64,000 bases of DNA. It comes from HXMU1420-13 sp034669965. Lineage in GTDB: Bacteria; Bacteroidota; Rhodothermia; Balneolales; Balneolaceae. The notes beneath the pieces are model-generated. The model was not told where the DNA came from. It searched no databases and saw only the letters and a program-made list of their open reading frames with translations. Of the stretch, positions 25,057 through 34,030 are shown piece after piece. Within the stretch, counting starts at the first letter, position 1. Each line of letters starts with the position of its first letter. Location: the NCBI GenBank assembly GCA_034669965.1, contig JAXMOK010000003.1, positions 186,001 through 250,000 on the forward strand, in the 5' to 3' direction. The position numbers and the translations under genes were made by a program.

Positions 25057-25891
25057 TAAGCTTTATCTGGGCTACGCGGGCTTTTGCTATGCGAAAGAAA
25101 ATCATGCGATAACAACGGGCCGAAATCAGGACGTAAAGTTTAAGGCGCTTTGGGGATTAATCGAACATCCTACTGAAGGCTATGTACTGTTCGATACGGG
25201 CTACACTGAGCGTTTTTATGAAGCTACCAAGCATTATCCGAGCAAGATCTATGCTCAGCTTACCAAAGTGAATATCAGGCCTGAAGAGGAAGTGAAGGCG
25301 CAATTGCTTGCTCATGATATTTCGACTGATTCCATCAAACACGTATTCGTTTCTCATTTTCATGCCGATCACGTGGGCGGACTCAAAGACTTTCCAAATG
25401 CAACCATTCATGCTTCTCGAAAGGCGGTGGATCAGCTGAAAAATGTCTCTAAAACTTTCGGCTTTACTAAAGGAATACTTACCGATCTTATCCCCGACGA
25501 TTTGATGAACCGCGTTTCTTTTATTGATGAAAAGCCCGGAGTTCAGATTCCCGTTTTTGGTCAGGCTTTCGATGTATTTGGGGATGGTCATCTTATCGCG
25601 GTTCCGCTTCCGGGTCATGCTGCCGGACAAATGGGATTGATGCTCACGACCAAAAAGCACACTTATTTTTTGATTGCTGATGCCTGTTGGTTGAAGGAAT
25701 CGTACCAGATCGGAACCCTACCCAATTCCATGGTTCGTTTATTCTTCGATTCCTGGCCGGAGTTCAAATCGACTTTGGAGAAAGTGATGGAATACCACAA
25801 ACTGGAGCCATCCGCTCTGATCATTCCCACGCATTGTGCCGAAACCACCGATCCGTTAGTTAGCCCCACCATTGATTTAGATGTACTTTAA
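25046..25891 (+). CDS. MBL-fold metallo-hydrolase
   Basis: This is a metallo-beta-lactamase-fold hydrolase (281 residues) with the binuclear zinc motif HFHADH at residues 104-109, LPGHAAGQMG with the next metal histidine, and IADACW providing the bridging aspartate. A final PTHCAE histidine is also visible. It resembles the lactonase and thioesterase branches of the fold, so release of an acyl intermediate from CoA or opening of a lactone is plausible in this operon. Both ends overlap neighbours by 11 bases. Confidence 0.87.
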   Translation: MKVSKLYLGYAGFCYAKENHAITTGRNQDVKFKALWGLIEHPTEGYVLFDTGYTERFYEATKHYPSKIYAQLTKVNIRPEEEVKAQLLAHDISTDSIKHVFVSHFHADHVGGLKDFPNATIHASRKAVDQLKNVSKTFGFTKGILTDLIPDDLMNRVSFIDEKPGVQIPVFGQAFDVFGDGHLIAVPLPGHAAGQMGLMLTTKKHTYFLIADACWLKESYQIGTLPNSMVRLFFDSWPEFKSTLEKVMEYHKLEPSALIIPTHCAETTDPLVSPTIDLDVL

Positions 25892-27164
25892 ACTTCAGAT
25901 TTTACTTGCCCTCTTCAAGTTGCGGGTTGCTAAATGGTGGTACAAAAACAAGCTGGATAAGCTTCGCGAAAAACGATGGAAATCGCTTCAAAAACAACTG
26001 CGACGCTCTCCCTTCTATCAACAAAAAGTGTTGAATAAAACCCCGTTGGACGAATACCCGATTATGGACAAATCGGCGTTTATGACTAATTTTGATGAGA
26101 TAAATACAGTTGGAATCAAACTTTCTGATGCCTTAGAAGTAGCCGAAAAGGCAGAGCAGCAACGTGATTTCTCTCCCACGTTGAATGGCATCACCATTGG
26201 GTTGTCGTCCGGCACGAGTGGGAACCGAGGGATATTTATGGCAAGTCAGGCCGAAAGAGCAAACTGGGTGGCATGCATTTTAGATCGGGTAATCGGGATT
26301 TCATTCAATAAAAGAAGCGTGGCCTTTTTCCTGCGGGCGAACAGTAATCTATACAGTTCGGTGACTTCCCGTTTATTGAAGTTTAACTTTTTCGATATCC
26401 TCCAATCGATGGAGCAACACATCGATGCATTAAACGCATTGCAGCCTACCATTTTGGTGGCACAGCCCAGTATTTTGCTTGAAATCGCCCAATGCATCGA
26501 GCAAGGGAACATCTCTATCACCCCAACAAAAGTGATCTCAGTGGCTGAAGTACTCACTCCCGAAGATGCTCGATATTTAGAAGGCGTTTTCGATCAGACC
26601 ATCCATCAAGTGTATCAATGTACCGAAGGATTGCTAGCCACCACCTGTGAACACGGCAATCTGCATTTCAACGACGACTTTCTACTCATTGAAAAGAAAT
26701 ATCTTGATGAAGAAAAGAAGCGATATCACCCCATCATCACCGATTTACTTCGCACTTCCCAGCCGATCATCAGGTACGAATTGAACGATATCATTCATGA
26801 GAAGACAGACTGTCCGTGCGGATGTACTTTTACGGCCATCGAGATGATCGAAGGTCGTTCGGATGATGTATTGGTATTTAAAACTAACGAGAACAAGTCC
26901 GTTAAGATCTATCCCGATTTCATACGGCGGGAGATCATATTAACTCATCCTTCCATTCAGGATTACACCGTCGTTCAAAAAAGTGAACCTCTGCTGGAAT
27001 TATATGTGGGAAAAAGCCAATATTTTGATATAGTTGAACAAAGGCTTCAAACTTTTTTGAGAACGCAAGGAATTGATACTGTGGAGATCCGACAATCGTT
27101 AACTCGAAATCATAGTCAGGGCAAAAAATTAAGACGGGTACAAAATGAGTCACAAAAAAATTAG
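25881..27164 (+). CDS. Adenylate-forming enzyme, F390-synthetase/PaaK-like
   Basis: This 427-residue member of the ANL superfamily is in the phenylacetate-CoA ligase/coenzyme F390 synthetase branch. The nucleotide-binding P-loop reads GLSSGTSGNRG. The adenylate-binding region follows (VYQCTEGLLATTC), and the late motif IIRYELND precedes a Cys-rich CPCGC turn and the EGRSDD hinge typical of PaaK-like proteins. It should activate a carboxylic acid as an acyl-adenylate. TIGR02304-type 'putative adenylate-forming' proteins are a plausible family match from memory. It overlaps the MBL gene by 11 bases and the KAS III gene by 20. Confidence 0.82.
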   Translation: MYFKLQILLALFKLRVAKWWYKNKLDKLREKRWKSLQKQLRRSPFYQQKVLNKTPLDEYPIMDKSAFMTNFDEINTVGIKLSDALEVAEKAEQQRDFSPTLNGITIGLSSGTSGNRGIFMASQAERANWVACILDRVIGISFNKRSVAFFLRANSNLYSSVTSRLLKFNFFDILQSMEQHIDALNALQPTILVAQPSILLEIAQCIEQGNISITPTKVISVAEVLTPEDARYLEGVFDQTIHQVYQCTEGLLATTCEHGNLHFNDDFLLIEKKYLDEEKKRYHPIITDLLRTSQPIIRYELNDIIHEKTDCPCGCTFTAIEMIEGRSDDVLVFKTNENKSVKIYPDFIRREIILTHPSIQDYTVVQKSEPLLELYVGKSQYFDIVEQRLQTFLRTQGIDTVEIRQSLTRNHSQGKKLRRVQNESQKN

Positions 27165-28137
27165 CATTGATGGTACGGGAATGTACCTCCCGAAGACGGT
27201 TTCTTCAGAATCGATAGAAACGAAGTATGGGATTCCAAAAGGTTGGAGCGAGCGATATTCGGGAGTAAAGTGCAGGCATCACGTAACCGACGAAACGAAC
27301 GGTTTGATGGGTGCCCGAGCCGCTGAAGATGCATTAAAAGCTGCGTCTATTGGATTGGCCGACATCGACATGCTGATATCAGCAAGTGGCAGTTTCGACT
27401 ACCCCATTCCCAATCAAGCTAGCATGATTAAGCATCACTTAACCGAAGGCAATGCTTACGATTTCCCTGCCATCGATATTGACGTCACTTGTTTAAGTTT
27501 TGTGGCAGCGATGGATATGGCTTCAAGAATTTTAGACGGAATTACCTATTCTCGCATCCTCATTGTGTCGTCAGAAATTGCCTCGAAAGGGCTGGATTCC
27601 TCTAATTTTGAAACTACCACTTTATTTGGGGATGGCGCAGCAGCCGTAGTGTTATCCTTTAAACCGGATGGAAATTCAGCCTTTATAAAAGGTCAGTTTA
27701 AAAACCATTCGGAAGGGGCTTTTTATTCGATTATAGAAGGCGGCGGGAATGTGAATCACATCAGTGAAAAACCCTACAACGAAGGACTCTATTCCTTTAA
27801 AATGGAAGGCAAGAAGTTACTCCGCCAGGCTAAGGCCATTATTCCTTCTTTTATAGATAGCTTTTTCAGCGACATCCCATACTCACTCGACGATGTTGAT
27901 GTCATCGTTCCGCATCAAGCTTCACGAGCCGGCCTAGAGATGTTTAAACGAATGCATCCCGCCAGTGCATCAAAAATCATCGATACCCTCGCAGAAACCG
28001 GAAATTGCATCGCGGCTTCCATCCCAATTTCGTTGCATATGGCCATTCAAAATGGAAAACTAAACAGAGGCGACACCTGTTTGCTGATCGGAACCGGAGC
28101 CGGACTTTCGATTGGTGCATTGCTTTTGGAGTATTAG
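27145..28137 (+). CDS. 3-oxoacyl-ACP synthase III-like condensing enzyme
   Basis: This is a thiolase-fold KAS III homologue of 330 residues. The complete catalytic triad can be located: Cys116 in DVTCLSF, His257 in VPHQASRAG and Asn287 in ETGNCIAAS. The usual FabH end motif GTGAGLSIGALLLEY is present. It should condense an activated acyl group with a malonyl or second acyl thioester. It is not next to fab genes or an acyl carrier protein, so a dedicated role in this operon is more likely than housekeeping fatty-acid initiation. Its start overlaps the adenylate-forming gene by 20 bases. Confidence 0.9.
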   Translation: MSHKKISIDGTGMYLPKTVSSESIETKYGIPKGWSERYSGVKCRHHVTDETNGLMGARAAEDALKAASIGLADIDMLISASGSFDYPIPNQASMIKHHLTEGNAYDFPAIDIDVTCLSFVAAMDMASRILDGITYSRILIVSSEIASKGLDSSNFETTTLFGDGAAAVVLSFKPDGNSAFIKGQFKNHSEGAFYSIIEGGGNVNHISEKPYNEGLYSFKMEGKKLLRQAKAIIPSFIDSFFSDIPYSLDDVDVIVPHQASRAGLEMFKRMHPASASKIIDTLAETGNCIAASIPISLHMAIQNGKLNRGDTCLLIGTGAGLSIGALLLEY

Positions 28138-28229
28138 GTAGCACTCAAAAAATCAGATTAATATGTATTGAATGCTTTCGTCGAAAATAGTACTGTTCTG
28201 TGCTCATTCAACATAAATATGGTCTACAC

Positions 28230-29171
28230 ATGCGCTATAATTCGTACATCAAGAACGCAATTCCTATTTCTGAAATTGGTTTAGGAGCCTGGCAACTGGG
28301 TATCAATTCCGGCTGGAAAAATCTGAGTGAATCTGAAGCGATCAACATGGTGCATACAGCCTTAGATGCAGGCATCAATTTTATCGATACCGCTCCGAAT
28401 TATGGTAACGGAAGCAGCGAATTGAGATTGGGGAAGGCACTGCAAGTAGTGGATCGGAGTAGCTATGTGATCAACACAAAATTCGGGCATACCGATACCG
28501 GAGTCACTAATTATGATGCCGGATACATTCGGGAATCGCTGGAAGGTAGTTTAAAACGGCTACAAACCGATTATGTGGATTCCATTATCATCCATAACCC
28601 TCCTTTCGAATATCTGGATGGCAATAAAAACGATCATTATGAAATTCTGGAAAAGCTAAAGGATGAAGGTAAAATAAAAGCCTATGGCGCCTCGCTTGAT
28701 ACCGCAGAAGAAATGACGTTGTTTATGGAAACCACCGGTTGTGAAGTGATTGAAGCTTTTTTCAATATCCTGCATCAAGATTCGGCGAATGCATTCGATA
28801 TGGCTTTAGAAAAAGGTGTAGGAATCATAGCTAAAATCCCCTTCGATTCCGGCTGGCTGACCGGAAAATATGACGAACACAGCACTTTTGAGGGCATTCG
28901 CTCGCGTTGGTCGAAAAACGACATCAAAACAAGAGCCACTCTTGTTCAAAGAATCCAACAAATCATAGGCGATGAACACAGCATTGCACAAGCCGCACTC
29001 TCCTATTGTCTGGCATTCGATGCCGTTTCTACAGTCATACCCGGCAACACGAGTATCGATCAGCTTAACCAAAATATCGAAAGTGTTTCAAAACCGATCT
29101 CACAAGATTTGGTTTCAGAGTTACAGGATTTTTATCAAACAGAGGTTAAAGATCTTAACTTGCCATGGTAG
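28230..29171 (+). CDS. Aldo/keto reductase
   Basis: This is an NADPH-dependent aldo/keto reductase with a TIM-barrel fold (313 residues from ATG 28230; the frame opens from a GTG at 28200, but the conserved N-terminus starts near the ATG). Catalytic Asp and Tyr are in FIDTAPNYGNG, the Lys in NTKFGH and the His in IIIHNPP. The cofactor-binding C-terminus includes AVSTVIPGNTS. It follows the KAS III gene after a 92-base gap, in the same direction. It is therefore probably, but not certainly, the last gene of the biosynthetic operon. Confidence 0.87.
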   Translation: MRYNSYIKNAIPISEIGLGAWQLGINSGWKNLSESEAINMVHTALDAGINFIDTAPNYGNGSSELRLGKALQVVDRSSYVINTKFGHTDTGVTNYDAGYIRESLEGSLKRLQTDYVDSIIIHNPPFEYLDGNKNDHYEILEKLKDEGKIKAYGASLDTAEEMTLFMETTGCEVIEAFFNILHQDSANAFDMALEKGVGIIAKIPFDSGWLTGKYDEHSTFEGIRSRWSKNDIKTRATLVQRIQQIIGDEHSIAQAALSYCLAFDAVSTVIPGNTSIDQLNQNIESVSKPISQDLVSELQDFYQTEVKDLNLPW

Positions 29172-29270
29172 CTGAGTCTGAATTCAATTTCTTGATTAAA
29201 ACACGAAAGTAGACCTTCAATATTTGAATAACTACATTCGACTAACTTGTAATTCAATTGAACAGTTAAA

Positions 29271-29723
29271 ATGAAAAACAGTCTGTTAAGTCTTTGCATT
29301 GCTTTTACTTTCACCACTATGGTAGTAGCTCAGAATGAATGTTTAACTCCCGAAAACCTCCTTACCTTAGATTCAAACTGGGAAAAAGCACAGCTTGAAC
29401 TCGATATTGAGTTTATGGAATCAACCCTTGATGAAGATTACATTTGGATTCATAATCATGCCAACACCATTGATGATAAAACAGCAGTGATTAACAGAAT
29501 CCAGCGATATATAGATGATAACAGGGAATACTCGAGTTCAAGAACAACTGAAGATGTTAAAGCAACTGTTTCGGGATCCACAGGGATAGTAAGCGGTTAT
29601 ACCACTGTTGATAACGGTACAACAGTTACTACCTATTATTTTCTTAGAACCTACATTGCAACGAATGGATTTTGCGTGCAACTGGCTAATCAAACCATGG
29701 TCATTCCTGAAGCAGAAGACTAA
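29271..29723 (+). CDS. Secreted NTF2/SnoaL-like (DUF4440) protein
   Basis: This 150-residue protein has a signal peptide (cut after VVAQ) and a small NTF2-like cone fold. Typical elements are WEKAQLELDIEFMESTLDEDYIW and DDKTAVINRI, followed by alternating beta strands. The family covers many functions, from isomerases to binding modules, and no catalytic residues can be named. The gene appears to stand alone, with its own 100-base leader. Confidence 0.7.
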   Translation: MKNSLLSLCIAFTFTTMVVAQNECLTPENLLTLDSNWEKAQLELDIEFMESTLDEDYIWIHNHANTIDDKTAVINRIQRYIDDNREYSSSRTTEDVKATVSGSTGIVSGYTTVDNGTTVTTYYFLRTYIATNGFCVQLANQTMVIPEAED

Positions 29724-29835
29724 ATAACTTAACCAGCTAACTGATAACTGTTCACTGATTACAATCTTCATTCATTCCAATCTCTATGCACAGGCATCTA
29801 ATAAAGTGAATACCAAGGCGCTTCAAGAACTGAAA

Positions 29836-29949
29836 ATGCCTATCCGGCGGCAAAAATCATTAACGACTAAGCTAAACATTCTTCGTTATTTTAAATTCAA
29901 TTGGTTTCAATTATCGAAACCTTTCATTACCTCTAGCTTTTCAATATGA
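29836..29949 (+). CDS. Possible 37-residue leader peptide before agmatinase
   Basis: A basic peptide (MPIRRQKSLTTKLNIL at its start) is encoded in the 222-base gap before the agmatinase gene, and its TGA overlaps the agmatinase ATG as ATGA. It could act as a translated leader coupling or regulating agmatinase. No homology or ribosome site supports it, and chance is quite possible. Apart from this I see nothing in the gap 29724-29945. Confidence 0.2.
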   Translation: MPIRRQKSLTTKLNILRYFKFNWFQLSKPFITSSFSI

Positions 29950-30722
29950 ATAATATCCTTCTTCAAGGCATCAATTTTGATGCACATTCTTCCTTTCAAC
30001 AAGGTCCGGCCAAAGCTCCAGCTCTCATTCGCAAAGCGTTTCATTCCGATTCGGGAAACAGCTATTCAGAAAGCTTAGATCTTATTGACAACAAGGTTTT
30101 TAATGATGCCGGTGATTTCGAAATCGATGCGTATTTCGATATTGAGTCCATTACCAGAGCAAATCTGAAGCTAGCGGAAAAGCTTTTGACCTTTGGCGGC
30201 GATCATTCCATCACTTTCCCCATTATGAAAGCGTATCGGGAAAAGTATGCAAGCTTTGATATTCTTCAGATTGATGCCCATAGTGATTTATACCACGATT
30301 TTGAGGGGAATCCCTATTCCCATGCTTGTCCGTTTACTCGTATTATGGAAAACAATCTCGCCGATCGACTTGTACAAATCGGAGTTCGAACCTTGACCCC
30401 GCATCAACAAAAACAAGCCCAAAAATTTGGTGTAGAAGTGATTACCATGCGAGATTTTGATCCTTCAAATCTCCCAAAATTCGAACGACCGGTTTACCTT
30501 TCGTTAGACATGGACGGTTTTGATCCGGCATTTGCTCCCGGAGTTTCGCATCACGAGCCCGGCGGCTTAAGCACTCGGGAAGTGTTGCGCATCATCCAAA
30601 GTATCAACGTCCCTATTATTGGCGCAGACATCGTGGAATATAATCCGGATCGGGATTTCCAAGAGATGACGGCCTACCTTGGCGCTAAAATGATGAAGGA
30701 AATCTTGGCTAAGATGCTTTGA
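29946..30722 (+). CDS. speB: Agmatinase-type ureohydrolase
   Basis: This arginase-superfamily enzyme (258 residues) probably hydrolyses agmatine to putrescine and urea. All manganese-binding motifs are visible: GGDHSIT, DAHSDLYHD and SLDMDGFDPAFAPG. The length and the GVSHHEPGG segment fit agmatinase better than arginase or formiminoglutamase, though specificity cannot be proved. A PaiB-like gene follows after 42 bases in the same direction. In Bacillus the pai locus is linked to polyamine metabolism, so joint transcription makes sense. Confidence 0.83.
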   Translation: MNNILLQGINFDAHSSFQQGPAKAPALIRKAFHSDSGNSYSESLDLIDNKVFNDAGDFEIDAYFDIESITRANLKLAEKLLTFGGDHSITFPIMKAYREKYASFDILQIDAHSDLYHDFEGNPYSHACPFTRIMENNLADRLVQIGVRTLTPHQQKQAQKFGVEVITMRDFDPSNLPKFERPVYLSLDMDGFDPAFAPGVSHHEPGGLSTREVLRIIQSINVPIIGADIVEYNPDRDFQEMTAYLGAKMMKEILAKML

Positions 30723-30764
30723 AAATCGTGTTGATTATTCGGTAAAACCTCAGGTTATTCTGCC

Positions 30765-31394
30765 ATGTATAACATCTCCCATTTTAAAGAGCCGGAAAGA
30801 TCCAGAATTCTGAATTTGATGGCTGATTACCCTTTCGCATTTCTAACCGGAAGTTTTAAGAACGGTCGGCAGGTAGCAACTCAGATTCCATTGTTGATTG
30901 AGCAACGTAATGATGAGCTCATTCTGCAAGGGCACATCATGCGCAATACCGATCACCACAAAGCCTTTATCGAGAATCCGAATGCACTTGCGGTATTTAC
31001 GGGACCTCATACCTATGTTAGCGCGAAATGGTATTCGTCGCCAAATGTAGGCTCAACCTGGAACTATATGAGCGTTCACGTTGCTGGTGAAATGGTTTTT
31101 ATGGATGATGAGGAGTTGATCAACTTTATGAAGAAACTGACCCTCCATTTTGAAGGCGGAGATGCGCAATCCCCTACTTTTTATGATAACCTGTCTCAGA
31201 ATTATTTAGATAAGATGATGGGAGCTATCGTTGGATTCGAAATCAAAGTGGAGAATCTGAACCATGTTTTTAAACTAAGCCAAAATAAAGACCAACAAAC
31301 GTATCAGAATATCATCAAAAAACTGGAGTTGCAGGAAGGCAATGGCGTAAAAATTGCTGCGGAGATGAAGAAACGGGAAGATGAATTGTTTTGA
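30765..31394 (+). CDS. PaiB-like FMN-binding protein
   Basis: This 209-residue protein matches the FMN-binding split-barrel family named after Bacillus PaiB (negative transcriptional regulator). Recognisable parts are PFAFLTG, the GHIMRNTDHHKAF segment, FTGPHTYVSAKWY and TWNYMSVHVAGEM. It probably binds FMN; whether it regulates transcription here is unknown. It follows agmatinase closely and likely shares its transcript. Confidence 0.85.
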   Translation: MYNISHFKEPERSRILNLMADYPFAFLTGSFKNGRQVATQIPLLIEQRNDELILQGHIMRNTDHHKAFIENPNALAVFTGPHTYVSAKWYSSPNVGSTWNYMSVHVAGEMVFMDDEELINFMKKLTLHFEGGDAQSPTFYDNLSQNYLDKMMGAIVGFEIKVENLNHVFKLSQNKDQQTYQNIIKKLELQEGNGVKIAAEMKKREDELF

Positions 31395-31567
31395 GTAAAA
31401 TATTGAAACCTGATTTGGCTTGACCTTGACTAAGTAAATACTTTTAATGACTTATTTAACTATAATTATAATAACTATATACTTGATTTTACATGTGATG
31501 AATTACTAGATTATTAAAAAAAATTAACTGTCATTAGACTAGTATATAATATTGTTTAATAATTACT

Positions 31568-32425
31568 ATGAGTGAATTTCTGACTGGGGAAAAACTTGAC
31601 GAAACTATTTGTGATACAATCTGGGAAGCTGAAGAAACATTACTTATCGTTTCTCCTTTTATAAAACTAGATGATTACTTCAAAAAACTATTTGATAAGC
31701 ATGAAAACAATCCCAAGTTACATTTAATATTAGTTTTTGGGAAAAATGAAAAATCTGTGAAAAGGAGTATGAGCAAAGCAGATTTTGAATACTTTAAGAA
31801 ATTTTTGAATGTCTCCATAGTTTATGTTCCAAATTTACATGCGAAATATTATGGTAATGAGTTTCAAGGAATAATTACTTCTATTAATCTTTATGATTAT
31901 TCGTTTAAGAATAACATAGAATTTGGAGTATTTAGTAAAGTATCAGTTTTAGATAGATTTAAACAATCGCCTGATAAAGATGCTTGGAATGAATGCAATG
32001 AAATTGCTGAGTCGAATGAAGTTGTTTTTGTTAAAAGACCTGTATATGAGAATAGAAAACTTTTGATTAATCTCGGCAAGAATTACGTAAGCTCTAAAAT
32101 ATTACATGATTCGACAGATAAATTCTATGGATTCAATAAGAAGAAAGATCATCCTACAAAAACACTTAAAGATTTTCCAACTGAATTGGAATTGGGTTCA
32201 TCAATAGCTGAAAGACCTTCAAGAACTACATATGAAGTAGATTATCAGTATGGTTATTGTATAAGATCAGGAGTAAAAATAGCTTTTAATCCCAAGCAGC
32301 CAATGAGCAAAGAAGCGTGGTTAGTATGGAACCAATATCAAGATGAAGATTTTCCTGAAAAATATTGTCATAAAACAGGTAATAGATCCAATGGAAAAAC
32401 ATCTATGAAGAATCCGATACTTTGA
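31568..32425 (+). CDS. PLD-like nuclease-family protein with a C-terminal Cys/His module
   Basis: This 285-residue protein has one phospholipase D-like half. HAK followed by an acidic residue (HAKYYGNE) and TSINLYDYS form the HxK(x4)D/E-(x)-SxN active-site pattern, with Glu in place of the usual Asp. Such single-HKD proteins dimerise and include nucleases. The last 60 residues form a distinct module with two knuckle-like motifs, YCIRSG and YCHKTG, and an SNGKTS turn, suggesting a small metal-binding or nucleic-acid-binding domain. The gene is AT-rich and solitary, preceded by 170 bases of AT-rich DNA with no recognised feature. Horizontal transfer and a defence or phage-related role are guesses from composition. 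Confidence 0.65.
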   Translation: MSEFLTGEKLDETICDTIWEAEETLLIVSPFIKLDDYFKKLFDKHENNPKLHLILVFGKNEKSVKRSMSKADFEYFKKFLNVSIVYVPNLHAKYYGNEFQGIITSINLYDYSFKNNIEFGVFSKVSVLDRFKQSPDKDAWNECNEIAESNEVVFVKRPVYENRKLLINLGKNYVSSKILHDSTDKFYGFNKKKDHPTKTLKDFPTELELGSSIAERPSRTTYEVDYQYGYCIRSGVKIAFNPKQPMSKEAWLVWNQYQDEDFPEKYCHKTGNRSNGKTSMKNPIL

Positions 32426-32485
32426 TCATAATTTTTACACTAAACAATATAAAAATTCGGTTCACTAGCTACCAGAATCTAAATT

Positions 32486-32520
32486 AAAAAAAGCACCCTG
32501 CTCCCGCAGAGTGCCTTCTT
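32486..32520. terminator. Bidirectional hairpin between the convergent PLD-like and serine-hydrolase genes
   Basis: GCAC-C-CTGC, loop TCCC and GCAG-A-GTGC form a nine-base stem with one mismatch (32493-32514). An A7 tract on the left gives U7 for the minus-strand gene, and TTCTT follows on the right. Confidence 0.8.
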
Positions 32521-32546
32521 GTAATAAGAGATCATCGATCAACTTA

Positions 32547-33869
32547 TCACTCCGTCATTAATCGTTCTAATGCACGAAAAACGTTTCTTAATCCGTTCAT
32601 GTCGGATATCTCATTTAAAAATAAATATAGTTCTGTATCATCATTTGGGTAATGAATGCTAAACAACTCGAAGCCACGCATACTGCCATCCAATTGTACC
32701 GATTCACCTCGAAATACACGCTGGTGCTCCTCATCCAGCACTTCACCGGAACGCAGATAATCATAGAAAGTTCGTAAGTCGCCGAGTGTACTGTACATGC
32801 CACCGCTCCCTTTAACCAACCAGGATGTTGGTCCCCAATTAGGTGGAATATTGGGTAAACCTATACGCTGTGGACCTTTTCCTTCCGCGAAATCTTCTAT
32901 AGAAAATCCAAGTGTTTCACCATACTCTCCTGTCTTATCCATTCCTGCAGGATCGAAGAAGTTTTCCTTCAAAAATTCGAAGTAATCCATTCCACTAACC
33001 CGTTCTACGATTATCGCTAATAACCCAAATGCTGCATGAGAATGTTGACGGTTGGTACCGGGCTCGAATATTAAGTCAATATTCAATAATCTATGCGTTG
33101 CTTCCTCTCTAGCAACCCAAGCCAAGTCAGCATCCCAGTCGTCCTCAGTATCGAAGAAGTCCGGTAGACCGCTTCTGCCGGTTAGCAAGTGCTGTAAGGT
33201 CAAATTCTGTTTGTCAGCAGGAACATCATCAAAATATTCGGTGATGGAGTCTTCGATAGAAAGCTCACCTTGTTGATCTAAGAGTTGAATGGCAGCAACG
33301 GTGTAATCAATAGGTCTAGATCCAGTAGCAAAGATGGTTTCAATCGTGTTAGGAATGTTCATGCCGGGATTTGCCATTCCGAAAGCTTGCTCAATTAATT
33401 CATCTCCTTTTTTCCGAGCATAAAGCAAGCCTGAATACCCTGTATTTTCAAGCGAATCCAACAGTGCTGGCAGCATTTCTACTGTTAGTGAAAATCCTGA
33501 ACTTGGGGTATCAAGCCGCATTCCTGAAATTTGTCCGGAATTGTTAACCATTACTTTTAATACACGCGCTTCTTCCTGATTTGAGAAAAAGAAACTCAAG
33601 CCTTCCGGTCCACCTTCAATACCAACATCTCCCAGAAAGGGTATTAAATCTTCTTTTATCTGTTTTAGGGCATTTTTACGATCTGCTAATGCATCGCCTT
33701 CTGCAGGTCTGAAATAGTTAATCAGTTCATCTAAATGATCCGCATTATTTCCCGTTAAATACTGCAATACTGAAGCTTCAATTTCCATCAGCCGTGCCTC
33801 GCCATCCATTTGAGCTTGAACTGTAAATGGTGCTAGAATGAAAAGTGTAATTGCAACGAATATTCTCAT
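32547..33869 (-). CDS. Beta-lactamase/serine-hydrolase-fold protein with lost catalytic motifs
   Basis: This secreted protein of 440 residues starts at ATG 33869 with a signal peptide (ending VQAQ). A domain of about 125 residues is followed by a class C beta-lactamase-like fold (AAIQLLDQQGELSIED, LLTGRSGLPDF, GSGGMYSTLGDL). The SxxK motif is replaced by SRPI (Ser184 kept, Lys position is Ile187), the YxN motif is replaced by HSH, and no HxG motif is seen near the end. The frame is intact and the fold signatures are well kept, so it may be a pseudo-enzyme that binds ligand rather than a decayed gene. Confidence 0.78.
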   Translation of the reverse strand: MRIFVAITLFILAPFTVQAQMDGEARLMEIEASVLQYLTGNNADHLDELINYFRPAEGDALADRKNALKQIKEDLIPFLGDVGIEGGPEGLSFFFSNQEEARVLKVMVNNSGQISGMRLDTPSSGFSLTVEMLPALLDSLENTGYSGLLYARKKGDELIEQAFGMANPGMNIPNTIETIFATGSRPIDYTVAAIQLLDQQGELSIEDSITEYFDDVPADKQNLTLQHLLTGRSGLPDFFDTEDDWDADLAWVAREEATHRLLNIDLIFEPGTNRQHSHAAFGLLAIIVERVSGMDYFEFLKENFFDPAGMDKTGEYGETLGFSIEDFAEGKGPQRIGLPNIPPNWGPTSWLVKGSGGMYSTLGDLRTFYDYLRSGEVLDEEHQRVFRGESVQLDGSMRGFELFSIHYPNDDTELYLFLNEISDMNGLRNVFRALERLMTE

Positions 33870-34030
33870 AGTTCTCCTTTTTTCTGGTAGATACAAACTC
33901 ATGATGTTAAGGATGTTAAGAAGTCTGTTAAATTGCTTTTACAAGATCATAAATTTTTCTTGAAAAACTCGGAACAAATTAAAAGTATTGGAGTTAGAAA
34001 GAGTAAATAAAAAATTAATTATTGAATAAC

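Noticed and set aside
20338..29171. A complete ole (OleABCD) olefin pathway
   Set aside because: The hydrolase has a Ser nucleophile (GNSLGG) instead of the OleB Asp, the adenylate-forming enzyme is PaaK-like rather than OleC-like, and MBL, ATP-grasp and GNAT-like genes are extra.
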